Assembly: GCF_033473495.1 (NCBI RefSeq)
Contig: NC_088938.1
Location: 3,596,001-3,660,000 of the forward strand
Direction of reading: 5' to 3'
From: Cercospora beticola
Taxonomy: Eukaryota > Ascomycota > Dothideomycetes > Mycosphaerellales > Mycosphaerellaceae
DNA length: 64,000 bases
Every line of letters starts with the position of its first letter. The first letter of the stretch is position 1. The position numbers and the translations under genes are program-made. The notes under the pieces were generated by a model that worked only from the letters and a program-made list of their open reading frames with translations, had not been told where the DNA came from and made no database searches. Shown in pieces: positions 1 through 11,584 of the stretch.

Positions 1-1301
1 TGCAGCCAGTCATTCCGCTACGGTCATTGGATGTAGCCAGTTGACGCATACCCTCCGACAATGAGGCACCGGGCCTGGACCATGCGGATGTCACAGCCAT
101 CGGCAAGCCGTCTACATGTATTCCTGACACGCCACTCCGAGAACATCAACTAGCTGTCAGACCTCGACGACCAAGGAATTTTCCATTGATCTCCGGAGTC
201 CGACTGGTGCTACACCGATTCTGCATCATTTGTACTGTACCTGCTGGCTAGACGAGCGATAGTAACGTGGCTTGCGTTCTAGTCATTGGGGCTCAAGGAC
301 ATCAAAATCTGCGAATCTGTGGCAGAATCTGTGAGTGACTCGTCTGCAGATAGTACAATTGACGAAATGGCTTTGGTCTTGATAGACAAAGATGTGTTCC
401 ATAAATTCACCCATATGCAAAATGACCACAAGTCTTCATCTCCTGCTCTTCTCTGATTCCCCGATCGTGATCGTGATCAAGGTGTCATATCAGACAGCAG
501 GTCTCAGATCGAGGTCGCACATGTGCCGGCGTGGAGGCTCGAGTGTAACGACAGGAACTAGCTGTGTGAGCTTAGCATCCACTGATATTTCTACATCACC
601 TCACCGCTTCCTCATGATCATGGAGCCACGGCAGCCATTGTGACTATCTTTGCTGATTGGACGCTATTTCGAATGAGCGTCAGCCATGCACGTAGTGGCT
701 GCTTGGGCGAGAGGCTCATATTCCTTTCCGAGACAGCTGAGCGTATTGTGCTCGTGCAACTGCAGCTGGGATTTTCCGTTCAGTTTCTTGATCCTCATTG
801 ACTGCATCGTGTCGGTAATCAGAGCTTCATCCTCCTGTGTATGATCATCAACTAGTTGTAAGACATCAGCATCCACTTGTCTGCTCGTAAGTTGACCGCT
901 CTTGCTGGTAACTCGCTCAACCCAGATTCCCAGCTCTGAATATTCATGCTCATTCGCCCACGCGCAGTGGCGGCGCCATGGGAAACGCGCAAAACGTCGA
1001 CAACAGTCAGCCGTGCAACTTGAGTGACGAGTCATCTGCTTGCACCTGTCGAAACAACATTCAATCGTGCACAACGATTAGACCACGGCATAGACTCTAA
1101 CCGCACAAGTCTCTTCAATGGCCATGCTTGCCGAACGGGTCTCCTTCCAGTGATCTGCCTCCCGCGGACCGATCTGGCGAAAGTGACCGACAACTCACTG
1201 CTGTCAAAGCATTGCTATTGTTGATGTGCGAGTTTACTCGTCACCACCTGTCTAGTGTACAACCGAGATATATCGTGTATCGCCGTCAAAGTCCCAGACG
1301 T
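1..1301. other. Left-edge stretch with no supported gene
   Basis: The 1.3 kb downstream of the MFS permease contains only short open frames (for example 392-643 on plus and 664-1074 on minus). None shows a domain, signal peptide or splice pattern I recognise. Base composition is normal for the window and there is no sign of RIP. It is probably the 3' flank of the permease plus intergenic DNA. Confidence 0.5.
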
Positions 1302-3187
1302 TCACAGCGTATAGATGAAGTCAGGCCGCTTGTCCCCTTGCACAACGATCTGATCCGCCGTCATGCCATCGAGCATATTGTCTCTTTCTCCAGACCTCCG
1401 CTTCTTGTTCTCTCGTGCCAGCTTAGCGCGAGTTAGGGAAGCTACTACAAGCTCGCAGATTACAACATAGGCAATGATGACTGCGTGTCCAGTCCGGTAT
1501 CGAGGCTTCTCGGATTTCATGTAAATATTGCAGGACACGATGCCATTGATGTTGCCCATGCCGACGATGATGCCAATCAAGACACCTCGTTTGTACGTGC
1601 CTTCGGTGTTGTTCGCGGCCCAAGTGATGTTGTTCGGCAGGGCAGGATAGATGCCCATGGCGCCGAGGAAGGTTGCCGCATACTGGACATGAGGTTTGCC
1701 ACTTGCGAGGAGCATGCTGAAACCGGCGACAGCGAGGCAAGAAATTCCCAAGGTACAAAAGCCACGTTGTTTTGTTCGGTCAGCCAGCCAACCAACGAAG
1801 ATGGTCAGACATGCCGCCACGGCATATGGAGGGACGGTCAACAGCTGAGCATGGGTGCCTTCGTAGCCCATGCCTGCTACAATGGTTGGTAAGAACAGAC
1901 TGAAGGCGTATAGTGGCATGAATGTGCCCATGTTTAGAAGAGAGTGTGCCCATGTCTTCCAGTCTCGAAGAGCAGCATAGATGTGGCGTCTGTCGAATTG
2001 TTCTCCGGATCCGGCCTGGTTGTCAGAGGCAAGACGATATCGAACACGAAGGCGCTCATCATGGGTTAGGAAGCGAGCAGTTGCAGGCTGTTGCCGGATG
2101 GTTAGTCAATGTGCGCCGATGATGTGTCCTGACAGAATCTTACCCAGTCGAAGACCATCCACCAGCAAAATATACCAGCGACGATAGTTGCGAGACCCTC
2201 GAGGATGAAGATCCTGTGACGCATCAGTAAAGCCTCCGAAATGTGGAATACTAGATGCTTACCATGCCCAGCCAGGCTTGCCGCCTATACCATGCATATT
2301 CGCTATTGCTGCGGCTAAGAGGCCTCCAAAGGATCCTGCAAGCGCTGCCATCGCGAAGAATGTTGCCAGTCTCACACCAAGTTCAGAGCGCCTGTACCAG
2401 CAGGACAGGTAATATTGCACACCGGCTGCCTTGTGTCAGCACAAAGGTGACTTTTGGAATTCTGCACCGACACCACTTACGGTAAAGTCCAGCTTCTGTG
2501 ATGCCGAGGAACCATCTGGCCGCGAGTAGCCCATGATAGCTAGTGACAAATCCAGTACACATCATACACAGTCCCTAGAGAATGTTAGGCACGATCATGA
2601 ATTCTCCAGAAACGTGTCTTGCCCACCCAGCTTGTTACGATCGAAGTGAAGAATATCCGAGGTCCAACTTTCTTCATGAGCACTGCATCGCGATCAGTTC
2701 ATCGGTACCTGGCAAATTGGGAGGACATTGCTCACGATTGGTGAAGGGTTCAGCGCCGGCGTATGCGATGAAGAAGACGGTCAATGCGGTGTTGTAATCA
2801 CGCCCTTCCATTCCCAGATCTTTCTCCATTCCCGTGAGCCTAGCATTGCCTGCTCCGTGTTAGACTCTCGTCGCGAGATCGTATGCGTCTACTGACCAAT
2901 GTTCGTTCTGTCGAGGAAGCAGAGCAGGTACATGAGGCAGAACCATGGCATGATCCATGCGTCGATCTTCCTCAAGACATGTTTGTCCTGGAGTGCTGTA
3001 TTAGTGAGGCCATTTACACTAAGACTCTGATACTCACCAATGCTACCCTCTCGGCCTCGGATATGTCGCCATCTGGGCCATCGAGGGGATTCTGACCCAG
3101 AGGCTTCAGCTGGAAGCTTTCGGCGGATGGCGTGCTGCCATTGGAAATCTCCTTCTCTTTGATGTACCCGGGCTTGGCGTGCAACAT
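1302..3187 (-). CDS. MFS anion:cation symporter (Dal5/Tna1-type allantoate/nicotinate permease family)
   Basis: Multi-exon membrane transporter of the major facilitator superfamily, expected to import small organic anions at the plasma membrane; the substrate cannot be read from sequence. ATG at 3187. Exon 1 (3187-3038) encodes a hydrophilic N-terminus and ends in a GTGAGT donor; exon 2 starts near 2987 with DKHVLRKIDAW followed by TM1 and the FLDRTNIG motif typical of the family. An exon around 2565-2490 has GLLAARWFLGITEAGLY (TM4 region), followed by an intron and a segment with the YYLSCWYRRSELGVR motif. The last exon (from about 1931) carries the loop GWLADRTKQRG, several membrane segments and a charged tail that stops at 1302. 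Exact borders of the middle exons were not all resolved. Family assignment is firm. Confidence 0.85.
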
Positions 3188-5185
3188 GATTCTCTTGGTA
3201 TACAGCAGCAGGAAAGACGAGCGCGCGGGGGTCGATCGGGGCATATGCTTTATACGCGTTTGGAGGAAATCCCGTTTGCAGGCTCGTGTGTTCACGGATC
3301 ACATCTTAGGCTTCAGAGAGCTACCCCGGACCCTCACCATCCGCCATGGAGCCATGCATCTGGCGAACCTTTTTGGAAGGCGCACTCAATATCCAACCAC
3401 TGCTGCATGCTGCGACAGTGCAGACGCACGCTCCAGCGAGTGGTGTTCGTCTCGGGCGCCCTGCCCAGTTTTCTCAGGGCGTTGAATGGAGCAGCCATGA
3501 GCGGTGGAGGATTTGGCACTGCGGGTTGAACATGCTGCACATGGGGCTGAATGTTTGCATGAGCTGATCCGATCGTAGGATCTTGTGATGCGAGCTCAGA
3601 ACACGCTTACGCCGGGAGGGTTGCGAGCAGGCTTCCCTTCGGCCATTGATATGAAGCCCACGTGTCGCACAAAGGATGGAGTGGCTTTCGAGCTGGAAGT
3701 CTTGTGCAACTTGGCAGCTTCGTCAAGACGAGCAAAGCTTTGGACTGGACATGGAGGTGTGGTCTCGGACGAGGATGGCCCAGGAGGCGAACCAGATGAA
3801 GAAAGTGGACAATTATGAGCTCCGGAAATACCCACCAATCGCGTACAGCCTTGGCTCTTCATGAACACTTTCCCGTTCAACTTCGGAATGGTCCTCGCTT
3901 CGAAAACGACTATCGATGGCATCGATCACGATGTTGCTATCAGTCACGATTGAAAATCGGAATGGATTCTGCATCAATGTGACTCGATGCTCGGTATGCA
4001 GCTGCTGACAAGTCCCGCTGCGAGCTATGCGAAGTACGATGGGTACGACGGCGCTCACTCACGAGAAAGAATTGGGTTCCACAGCAGCAAACAGTATTCA
4101 ACGCGAAGATGATTGGTGATTGGAACCGTGCTTCACTGTGTGCGTTCGTAATGGAACACAAGGTGCTTGCAATATCAAAGGACTCCTGGTGATAAAGCTG
4201 GGGATCCATGCCACAAAAACTCGGCTCATATCGGGCAGGCGCACTCCTTTTTACAGTACAGTAGCGCTCGCGTGCGGCTCTGGCCATCACGCCAGCCTGT
4301 CGATGATGCGATTGTTCTTAATCAGCAGCATGACCTTGTCCAGGAGTGGAGCCTGGGTGCGAGATCGCAAGCTTCTTCCAAGCGTTGCTTGTTTTCAGCC
4401 CACCATCCCCAGACTTCAGAATAGGAGAAATGGTATGCGCACGACGAAGACTCCAGACGCCATGAAGATCATTCTCTCGCTCTCCTGGCAATCCTGGAAC
4501 CTCCACGCGGCAGCACAATTTGGAACCCGCGTTCACATGTGCGCACGTGGAATCAGCCTAGTTGTTTCTCGATCGAGGGAAGCCCGCAAGCCGTCAATTG
4601 GAATTTGGGAAGAAAGGATTCGCCTGTAAGCTTTGATCAAATTCTCGCAGAATGCCCGATGTTGCAAGTCTCCACTTCCAAGGTAGTCGCCGGTGTTCGT
4701 GCCGCATGTTAGCCATTATCGCGTCAGAGCCTGAAATGTTTGAGCAGAAAGTACTCCCAGAAGAAGTCTATGTTGGCAAAATGTACGCCTCTGGAGCCGA
4801 GCCTGATTGAAGCGAGGAAAGCTGCCGATGATCAGGAGCGCAGCCACTTCGAAGGTCACTGCCGACTGGGCAGACATGATCGACATGGAAAGAGACAGCC
4901 TCTACTCAGGTAAGCGCTCGTTGGAAGCACGGAAAGGTCTTGCTGAATTTCATCCCTACAGAAAATCATGTCAATCACTCTCACTTGAACTACGCAAACA
5001 AAAATTATCTGACGCTGTTCGTTGCCGAATCTGTTCTTCTGCCATCACCAACGCCCAAACGGAAAGCAAATTGTTGCCAACCCGGCTTCCCGCGATGACA
5101 TACATCACCTGTAACGACCGGCATTACATTCCAAAACAGCGCACCACACCGCAACAGTACAGCAGTATCCTTCACAATTCAGCAT
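3188..5185. other. Two-kilobase stretch without a recognisable gene
   Basis: Many short overlapping frames occur on both strands (the longest is 4120-4629 on plus), but none shows conserved motifs and they overlap each other in conflicting frames. The left part must hold the promoter of the permease on the minus strand. A degraded gene could be hidden here, but I cannot support one. Confidence 0.4.
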
Positions 5186-5556
5186 TTATCGTCGCTGCTG
5201 CGCGGCCTGTCGAAGTTGCTGTTGCAGTTTCTGTTTGGCCTCTCTTTTGCTCTTCAAGAGGCCCTCAATCTTGTCCAGATTTCGGCGGTAGTGATCTCTG
5301 GAATCTTTCCACTTTGTAAGTTCATGTCTGCGGATTTATTGCGCTATGGCAAAGCTCTGTCAGCGTTACGTTGCACTGAGCGACTGCACGGAGAATTACC
5401 GTCGTAGGCCTTCGCTGGAATCACTTTGTTCCTGTAATGGTCCACTCTATTAATGCTGTCCTGTAACTTTGCTTTCTGGTTGCCATGATCCTGAACAAGA
5501 CGTGAGATCTCCGAACTGAGAGCATCCACTTTAGCGGCAGCTTGCTGGGGATTCAT
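5186..5556 (-). CDS. Small coiled-coil protein, hypothetical, two exons
   Basis: ATG at 5556 opens a frame beginning MNPQQAAAKVDALSSEISRL that is rich in heptad-like residues for about 57 codons. A donor GTAATT lies near 5397. A second charged, Gln/Lys/Arg-rich coiled-coil stretch (DHYRRNLDKIEGLLKSKREA, then QKLQQQ) ends at a TAA at 5186. The best phase-compatible splice I find joins GACG|GTAATT to an acceptor inside the second segment (around 5296); a more obvious acceptor at about 5321 gives the wrong frame. The product would be about 95-100 residues, almost wholly helical. I do not recognise the family. The joining point is uncertain; the two helical halves are the reason for calling a gene. 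Confidence 0.45.
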
Positions 5557-6379
5557 GGTCGCAAGTTTTCAGTCCTACTCGGTGACGAAAGGTCGAATTC
5601 CTGGGCAAGCTCGAGCAAGCGTCGATCGATACTAGCAATGTGAAGGGAGTGATTGTGAGAAAGAAAGAAGAAAAAGGAAGAGGAAAGCACCAGTCGAACG
5701 AGGACTCAAAGATGTGTCCCGTCCACATCTCAGCCTTGCCGCCTTCAGCCTTGCCACGCTCAGCCTTCCGTCAGATTACCCCTCTCGAAGGCAGCCAATA
5801 CGACATGTGACTCGTGAAGAGGCGCCTCGAAGCTGCAGTGCGAAACGACCAGCAAGCGCTCGGAATTCTTGAGTATTCAGCTCGGCCGTACGTACTATTG
5901 GTGCAACAGGTAAACCTCACGCTTTCAAACCGGGCCATGCTAACAGCGTCTTGGGTGTAGCTTGGTTTAGCATCAGATCGTGTGTGCATCTACAGCTTCA
6001 ACAACCCACACATCTTTCATCGCCAGAAGATCTCGGCAGCGATGGAGAAATAGGTGTTCAAAGCGGCTGCTTTGCCTGAACAGTATGCCAAGCATTCTGT
6101 AAGTACCTCTGTTTCACTCGATGCGACGCTGCCTGGTCATTGGTCCGCTGATGCAAATACGCTATTCGATCTTTGTTTTTGTTCCTTGATATACAGCGCA
6201 TGATCGCATCTGTCTCATCTCATACAAATAATGTGCCGTCCCATACGTTCCTGCGATCATAGTCTTTATCGAGTCGAAACGTACCTCCTAGTGTCACTTC
6301 ATAGTGCAGGATAAGATCGTGTCACGTTCATAAAATTCCTCGTGACATGAATCTCTGATATTCTATTTCCTATCGGCTT
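5557..6379. other. Intergenic, 0.8 kb
   Basis: No supported gene. It holds the 5' flank of the small coiled-coil gene and the 3' flank of the acyltransferase gene, both on the minus strand. Confidence 0.5.
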
Positions 6380-8273
6380 CTACCGCATCGACTTCCATTT
6401 CTCCCACATCCAGGAGCTCATTCGCACACTTGGTCGATCGAATACCTTCGTTCCAATTTCCGCAACCCAAAACATCAATGGAAGGCTGAGTGCCAAATCC
6501 AGGACGACTCCAGGCTGCCATCCCACAGGCCTAAAGAGATGAGTGGAAGGTAAGCAAATGAATCAGACGATATTCGCAGATTATCGATGCTGTTCAGAAT
6601 TGACTTACCCCCATATGGCAGGAAACAGTCCCGACCATGCTCCGACTGGAAACTTGTTGAAAGGCCATTTGGCCTTAGGACCGCCGTGGTAGCCGAACCC
6701 GCAGAGGATGAGAATTGTTCGCGAGAAGGTGGATCCTACGACAAGATGGGTAAGGTAGAGTGAAAAGCTATGTCGGCCGAGATCTGTACCAAGAAATCAG
6801 TATTTCGTCATCGATATTGGTCTTTTGAACGTCACATGGGCGGAATCTTACACTGGGGAAAGCTTGACTCGAAGAGCTCTTTTGCCCATCGAAGTTCTTT
6901 GATGGAAACAGCCAAGAGCCAGGCTGCCCAAAAATACCTGTACGTGACAAACGTTAGCTGCGGGTATGCCATGGATGCTGTGTCTGTGATTCTCTCACCA
7001 AAAATCTCGGATCCCACTAGTTGCTCCTTTGTCCCAGTACTGCGGTGGAGTCATGTTGAACAGGAAAGACGGCCAGCTTGAGCATCGCGCAACAGCGACT
7101 TCTGGAGGCAGGTCCCACTTCAGTACGGGGAAGGATGCCAACAGGAGCGCGACGAGTAGAGTCGTATGCAGCACGATCGTGCGAGCAAGCCTGCGCGTTC
7201 GCAAATATTTTGAAAGCGGATCCCACGGCAGCCAGATCTTGTCTATCTCGCCCGAGTCGTGCAGCAGATCGATCTCAGACATCATCATACCGATGAAGAA
7301 GGCGGCGTAGAAAGCGTCTGTACGATAGTCAGCCTCCATCGAGGGTAGCTTTTGAGCAGAGAGACTCACAAGAGCTGAACAGCACCAATGCGACACTCAG
7401 GCCTAGCGTCAACAGAATCCTCCATTGTGCGCGCAAACTATGGATCGCGAACAGCCAACCGAAGACCATCACACTGCCCTTCAGCTCGATGATGATGGTC
7501 CACGTTACACGATTGTAGTACGACGCAAATGCTGTGAAATAATTTAACACCTGGAAACAATCCTTGACCCAGCCCCAAAGCTCGGCGAAGAAGTTGTCTG
7601 CGAAGCCACCACTCCAGTTGGGGTCGATGCCTGTGATCCAGTAGAACAAGAGGATGAAGAGGGCACTGAGCATAGCGGGCATCAGAAGTCGGCCGTGGCG
7701 ACGAATCACAGCCGAATTGAGGGCCTCGATGAACTCTGCTTGTCGGTGTTCTTGAAGAAGGCGGAGCAACCTTCGCGGGACGACGTAGCCTGTTTGGATA
7801 CCCTCGTGAGCATAATCCAATACCATCTTTGTTCCTCTCCCCAGTGTTCACTTCGAGCAAGGTCAAGACATATCAACACCAGAGAGGATCCTTCAGACTT
7901 CAGAATGGCATAATGGGAAAAGCGATATGGACTCACCTGATATTACAAAGAACACCACCACAGCAAATGATCCTCCGCTGAACGCCAACCGCAGAATTGG
8001 CCAACTCGCTGGGGAGGTCTGCTCAGGCCAATGATAACAAAATGCATGGCCCATGTACACCATGGCCTGTTCATGCTGCAGTACGACCATCAGAGCTGCT
8101 ACACCACGAAGTCCATCCAGCCAGGCTGTATCGGAACGGCGTTTGTGTCCAGTAGTTGCCGAAGGAGGTGATGATTGAAAAAACTCCGGTACAAGTGCCT
8201 GAGGCAGCTGGGAAAGGTGGTTTGTCAGGAGAAGCGAGAGGCGATCCATCGTCGGAGAGGTGGATTGAGTCAT
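6380..8273 (-). CDS. Acyltransferase-3 family multi-pass membrane protein
   Basis: Six exons that join in frame to about 495 codons: 8273-7937, 7789-7370, 7317-6999, 6937-6852, 6783-6609 and 6530-6380, all with GT..AG borders. The N-terminal part has the family signature WLDGLRGVAALMVVLQHEQ, where the conserved active-site-type histidine follows the first membrane segment, and then FFVISGY. Internal motifs include ALNSAVIRRHGRLLMPAML and, near the C-terminus, YLGRHSFSLYLTH. Known members transfer acyl groups to sugars or other membrane-facing acceptors; the donor and acceptor here are unknown. Many fungal genomes hold several paralogs of this type. The tail is short and basic (EKWKSMR). I see no truncation. 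Confidence 0.88.
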
Positions 8274-9448
8274 GGTGTCAGTGTTGTTCTTGTCGTCGAC
8301 GGTGCGGAAGTCTAAGGGCGTAAAGACTCGCTGTTGACCCGATGGACTACCAGCGGGTGATGCGCAGGCGGAGGAGGATGAGCTTGAAATGCGTTCATAA
8401 CATGGTTGCTCGTGGAGTCCTCTGATCGTCCTAGTTCCTTGTCACGCCAAAGTGTCTCGTCGATGGCGCTGTAAATGCCGCCGCGTCCTGATAGACTTGA
8501 TGCTGTACAACTCTCAAACGCGAAGCAGACACGAAGAAACGGTATAGCTGCATAGACATCTGGCCCAGCCATTCTCAGCCTGGGCTCAAAGTCTAAAGAG
8601 GAGCCTCGGCTGGATGGCGCTAGAGGGGATTCGTGCCGTTCGTTAGAAGATCGGTAGCGCTAACGAGCGCCATGGCTCCGTTCTCCCCTCTTTCAACCGC
8701 CAGACGAGGAGCGAAATTGCTGGAGGAAAATGCCTTGAGATGTCTTGAGAACAGGTGCGGTGGATGCGGAGGAGCTCCAAATGCTCTGAGGCTGATCTAC
8801 TGCTAGTGGTGTCGTGGTGCGGCTGAACGAGATGAGGAAGAGGTGAAAATAAGGTGCCTGCTTCCAAGTGGAGCGATCTCCGCTGGGGTGTCAACTTCAC
8901 GTGGCTGGTGTTTCTGGAATAGCGGCCGCCGCTCAGCAAAGAGAGTGCAGTGATGAAGCTTGCTAATCCTGAGTACAATGTGTTGGCATGGCATTCAACG
9001 CGGGAACGAATGCCCTCGCGACCTCTGAGGAAGTGGCCACACAGTTCATCACCACAAGCATTCCATTTCGTACACGCCATCGACGTAAAGTACAGATATC
9101 GTTGCAACAGTCGTCTCTCTGTCCTTCCCATCTATAAGGTGCGCACGCCACACGCGGCCTCTTTTCCTACTCAACACCAAATTACGTCCGCGCCGTCGCT
9201 ATGCTTGAAGTCACAACCGCGTGCCAACAGCTGTCGTTGCTTGTGATTCCTTTCTCTTTTCAATTTCTTCAGCCCACCTTACACTCTCGCTCTCCCGCTT
9301 CTGGTATCATAAATATGTCAAATTTGAGGAAGACGAAGACGCGCCAACCGAGACAATGACTGCCAAGTATGTTGAATGCAATGCTTTTTCGTCAAGACCG
9401 AAGGAAGAACGGACGGCATTCGCCAGTGCCCTGAGATTCAGTATTTCG
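8274..9448. other. Intergenic with long 5' flank of the acyltransferase gene
   Basis: Open frames at 8312-8572 and 8643-9131 (minus) lack recognisable motifs. The stretch probably serves as promoter and leader of the acyltransferase and as 3' flank of NEM1. Confidence 0.45.
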
Positions 9449-10982
9449 TCACGCTTGCTGTGCTTGGCCATGTCGTAGAGCCAGGAGCGCACGCACGTCA
9501 GTGCAGTACTGCAGACCTTCGAGAAGTGGGATAATATGTAACAGCTCGTGATCTGTAGGGTCGCTGATCCAGCCTTCGATGGGTATCGCATTGTCTGAAA
9601 GCACACACGCGTGAGCACCAAGATGAGTTTCAGGAGCATGCCCATGCCCGCTTACCTTCGTGAAAAATATAACTCATGGGTGAGTTGTCTAAAATCATAA
9701 CTTTGCTCAGATCCGGCTCCACTTGAGCGAGATCCTTTATGTATGCGCCATTACGATACGTGCAGTGTTGTCGATAGTAACGCCCGCTGAAGTATTTGCG
9801 TTCTCTCTCGAGCCAGTCGATGACGGGATCGGCATACTCCTGCACACTGGCCGTGAAGGCGATCAGGTTGTACCACTTGGAAACCTTTCTCAAGAACTCA
9901 TGGCATCCAGGTCGCTCGTGCACGTAGTAAAGGATTGGCACGCCGGGGCCGATCTGAACTCCGGAGGAGCTGACTTGACCATTCAATCGTACTTCCACCA
10001 TGTGCCCCGTCGACATCCTATTGCTCTTCGCCATGCTGTGGATTAATGTTTCGTCGAGGTCAATGATCAATGTCTTCTTCGGCGTGTTCGACGAATACGA
10101 TAAAATGTAGCTGGGTTGTCTGCGTGGGACCAGAGGCCGCGGCGTGGCAGGAGATCGAGGATACTTCAGCTTGGAAACGGTGGGTGAGTTGGGGGACTTC
10201 AGCATGGGTGCCACAGCAGCAGCATCGTCTGGACTGGCGGCTTTGGTGCGTAACCTGGTATCTTTGCGTTTCCGCAAGCTGTTCTCTTTAATGCGAATGC
10301 TCTTCTTGGGGAGGCCTTCGCTGCCCTGCTGCGAGACACTCGACTTGGATCGGGTATGACGCGCAGGAGAATCTTCTCCTTCTCCGTCCGATGTGCCATA
10401 CGATACGGTCGACGCATTACTGTCCACAGAGGGTGATCGCCTGCTCGTCCCTTTTCTCCGCAAATGTGTCTTCTCGTCCTCGTCCGTTTCGGCCCGCAGA
10501 CCCACCTGTCGAGCGGACTTTCGTCTCTTTTGCCGGGTGATCATATTCTTGAAGCGCGTCAAGGGTAGAAGAGTAGCGAACTGGCCGTCCTCGTCGTAGA
10601 AGCAGGCAATCACGTATCGGCCGGGCGCAGTAATGGTGGAAATGACTAGCTCGACGCTGTAGAGGATGGCAGCGCCAATGCGATGCGGAAGCGACCAGAG
10701 CGATGCTCGTCCTTCAGCGCCAGATGCGCCAGTGTCGCCGCCGTCCAACAAAGGCGTCTTCTCCGAGGCCCATTGTTCTGTGTCCCGCGCGTCGTCGTCG
10801 CCCGCTTTGCTGACCTCATACTCGCCCCCGTGACCCAGCTTCTCCGATAGTGAGTCCAGATCGAGATCAGATGTGTCGTTCAGCGAGCGCAGCGTTTCCA
10901 CTTGCGCCGAGGAGCTTTGACGCGATCGCGGCGGAGAAGCACTGGGCGTGGTGAGCCTCGCAAGAGAGCTGAGGCTGTTCAT
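9449..10982 (-). CDS. NEM1: Nem1-like catalytic subunit of the Nem1-Spo7 lipin phosphatase
   Basis: Two exons, 10982-9656 and 9594-9449, joined by GTAAG..CAG in phase 1 to give about 490 residues. The C-terminal half is an FCP1/SCP-type HAD phosphatase domain with the catalytic DxDxT motif in LIIDLDETLIHS, then IAFTASVQEYADPVIDWLER, and the second Asp motif MILDNSPMSYIFHEDNAIP. The N-terminal half has a Ser-rich tract, a hydrophobic segment around YSVELVISTITAPGRYVIAC, and basic linkers. In yeast, Nem1 with Spo7 dephosphorylates the phosphatidate phosphatase Pah1 at the nuclear/ER membrane, steering lipid between storage and phospholipid. I chose MNSLSSL as start; an in-frame upstream start at 11117 would add a Pro/Ala-rich stretch. 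The gene is divergent from GCD7 with about 600 bp between them. Confidence 0.9.
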
Positions 10983-11584
10983 TTCTATCGGCGTTCCATT
11001 GAGCTCCTGAGTGAATGTGCAGCGCGCGGGGGGTGGTAGAAGTCCCGGCGCAGGTGCAGCTGTGTTTAGTGAAGTTCGGCAAGCTGAGGCTGCTGCTGCT
11101 GCTGGGCCTGGTGCCACGAGACGGGCGGATCACATGCGCCGAAGCGACGAAGCTTGGACGCGCGGCGGAGCGGGATGAATGGAAAGGAGCGCGGAGCGAC
11201 GCGGCGTCGATGCGGGCGGAAAGGGGTGGGCGAGGGGAGTGGGTGGTGAAGAGAGAGCAGGCCGGTGTTTGTGGTGGTTGGGTGGAGCTGAACACGATGT
11301 CATCCGATCCGCGCGCGCTTGTTCCGCCTTCTGCAGTTGTGCATGCACGTTGCCCAAAAAGCGAGAGCGACGGCACTAACAACTTCGACATTCTGAAACC
11401 GACTGCGAGACAGCGAGCATATCGACATTGACCCACTGAGGCATTGCGGGAACGCACTGTACGGAATCTGCATCACTCCGGACCGCTGCTACCTCCTCCA
11501 GACATCAGCATTCTGCTGCCACTTGGGCGTTGAGTCACTGCAAAATCAACAATATCAAGCACTTCACATCACCTCACTCCCACA
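10983..11584. promoter_or_regulatory. Divergent promoter region between NEM1 and GCD7
   Basis: About 600 bp lie between the two divergent start codons. The leader just before the GCD7 start is CA-rich (CATCACCTCACTCCCACA), as is common before fungal starts. I see no clear TATA box. Confidence 0.5.

Noticed and set aside
4120..4629. 169-codon frame on plus
   Set aside because: No motif, conflicting overlapping frames on both strands, no splice or start context that stands out.
8643..9131. 162-codon frame on minus
   Set aside because: No recognisable domain; lies in the long 5' flank of the acyltransferase gene.
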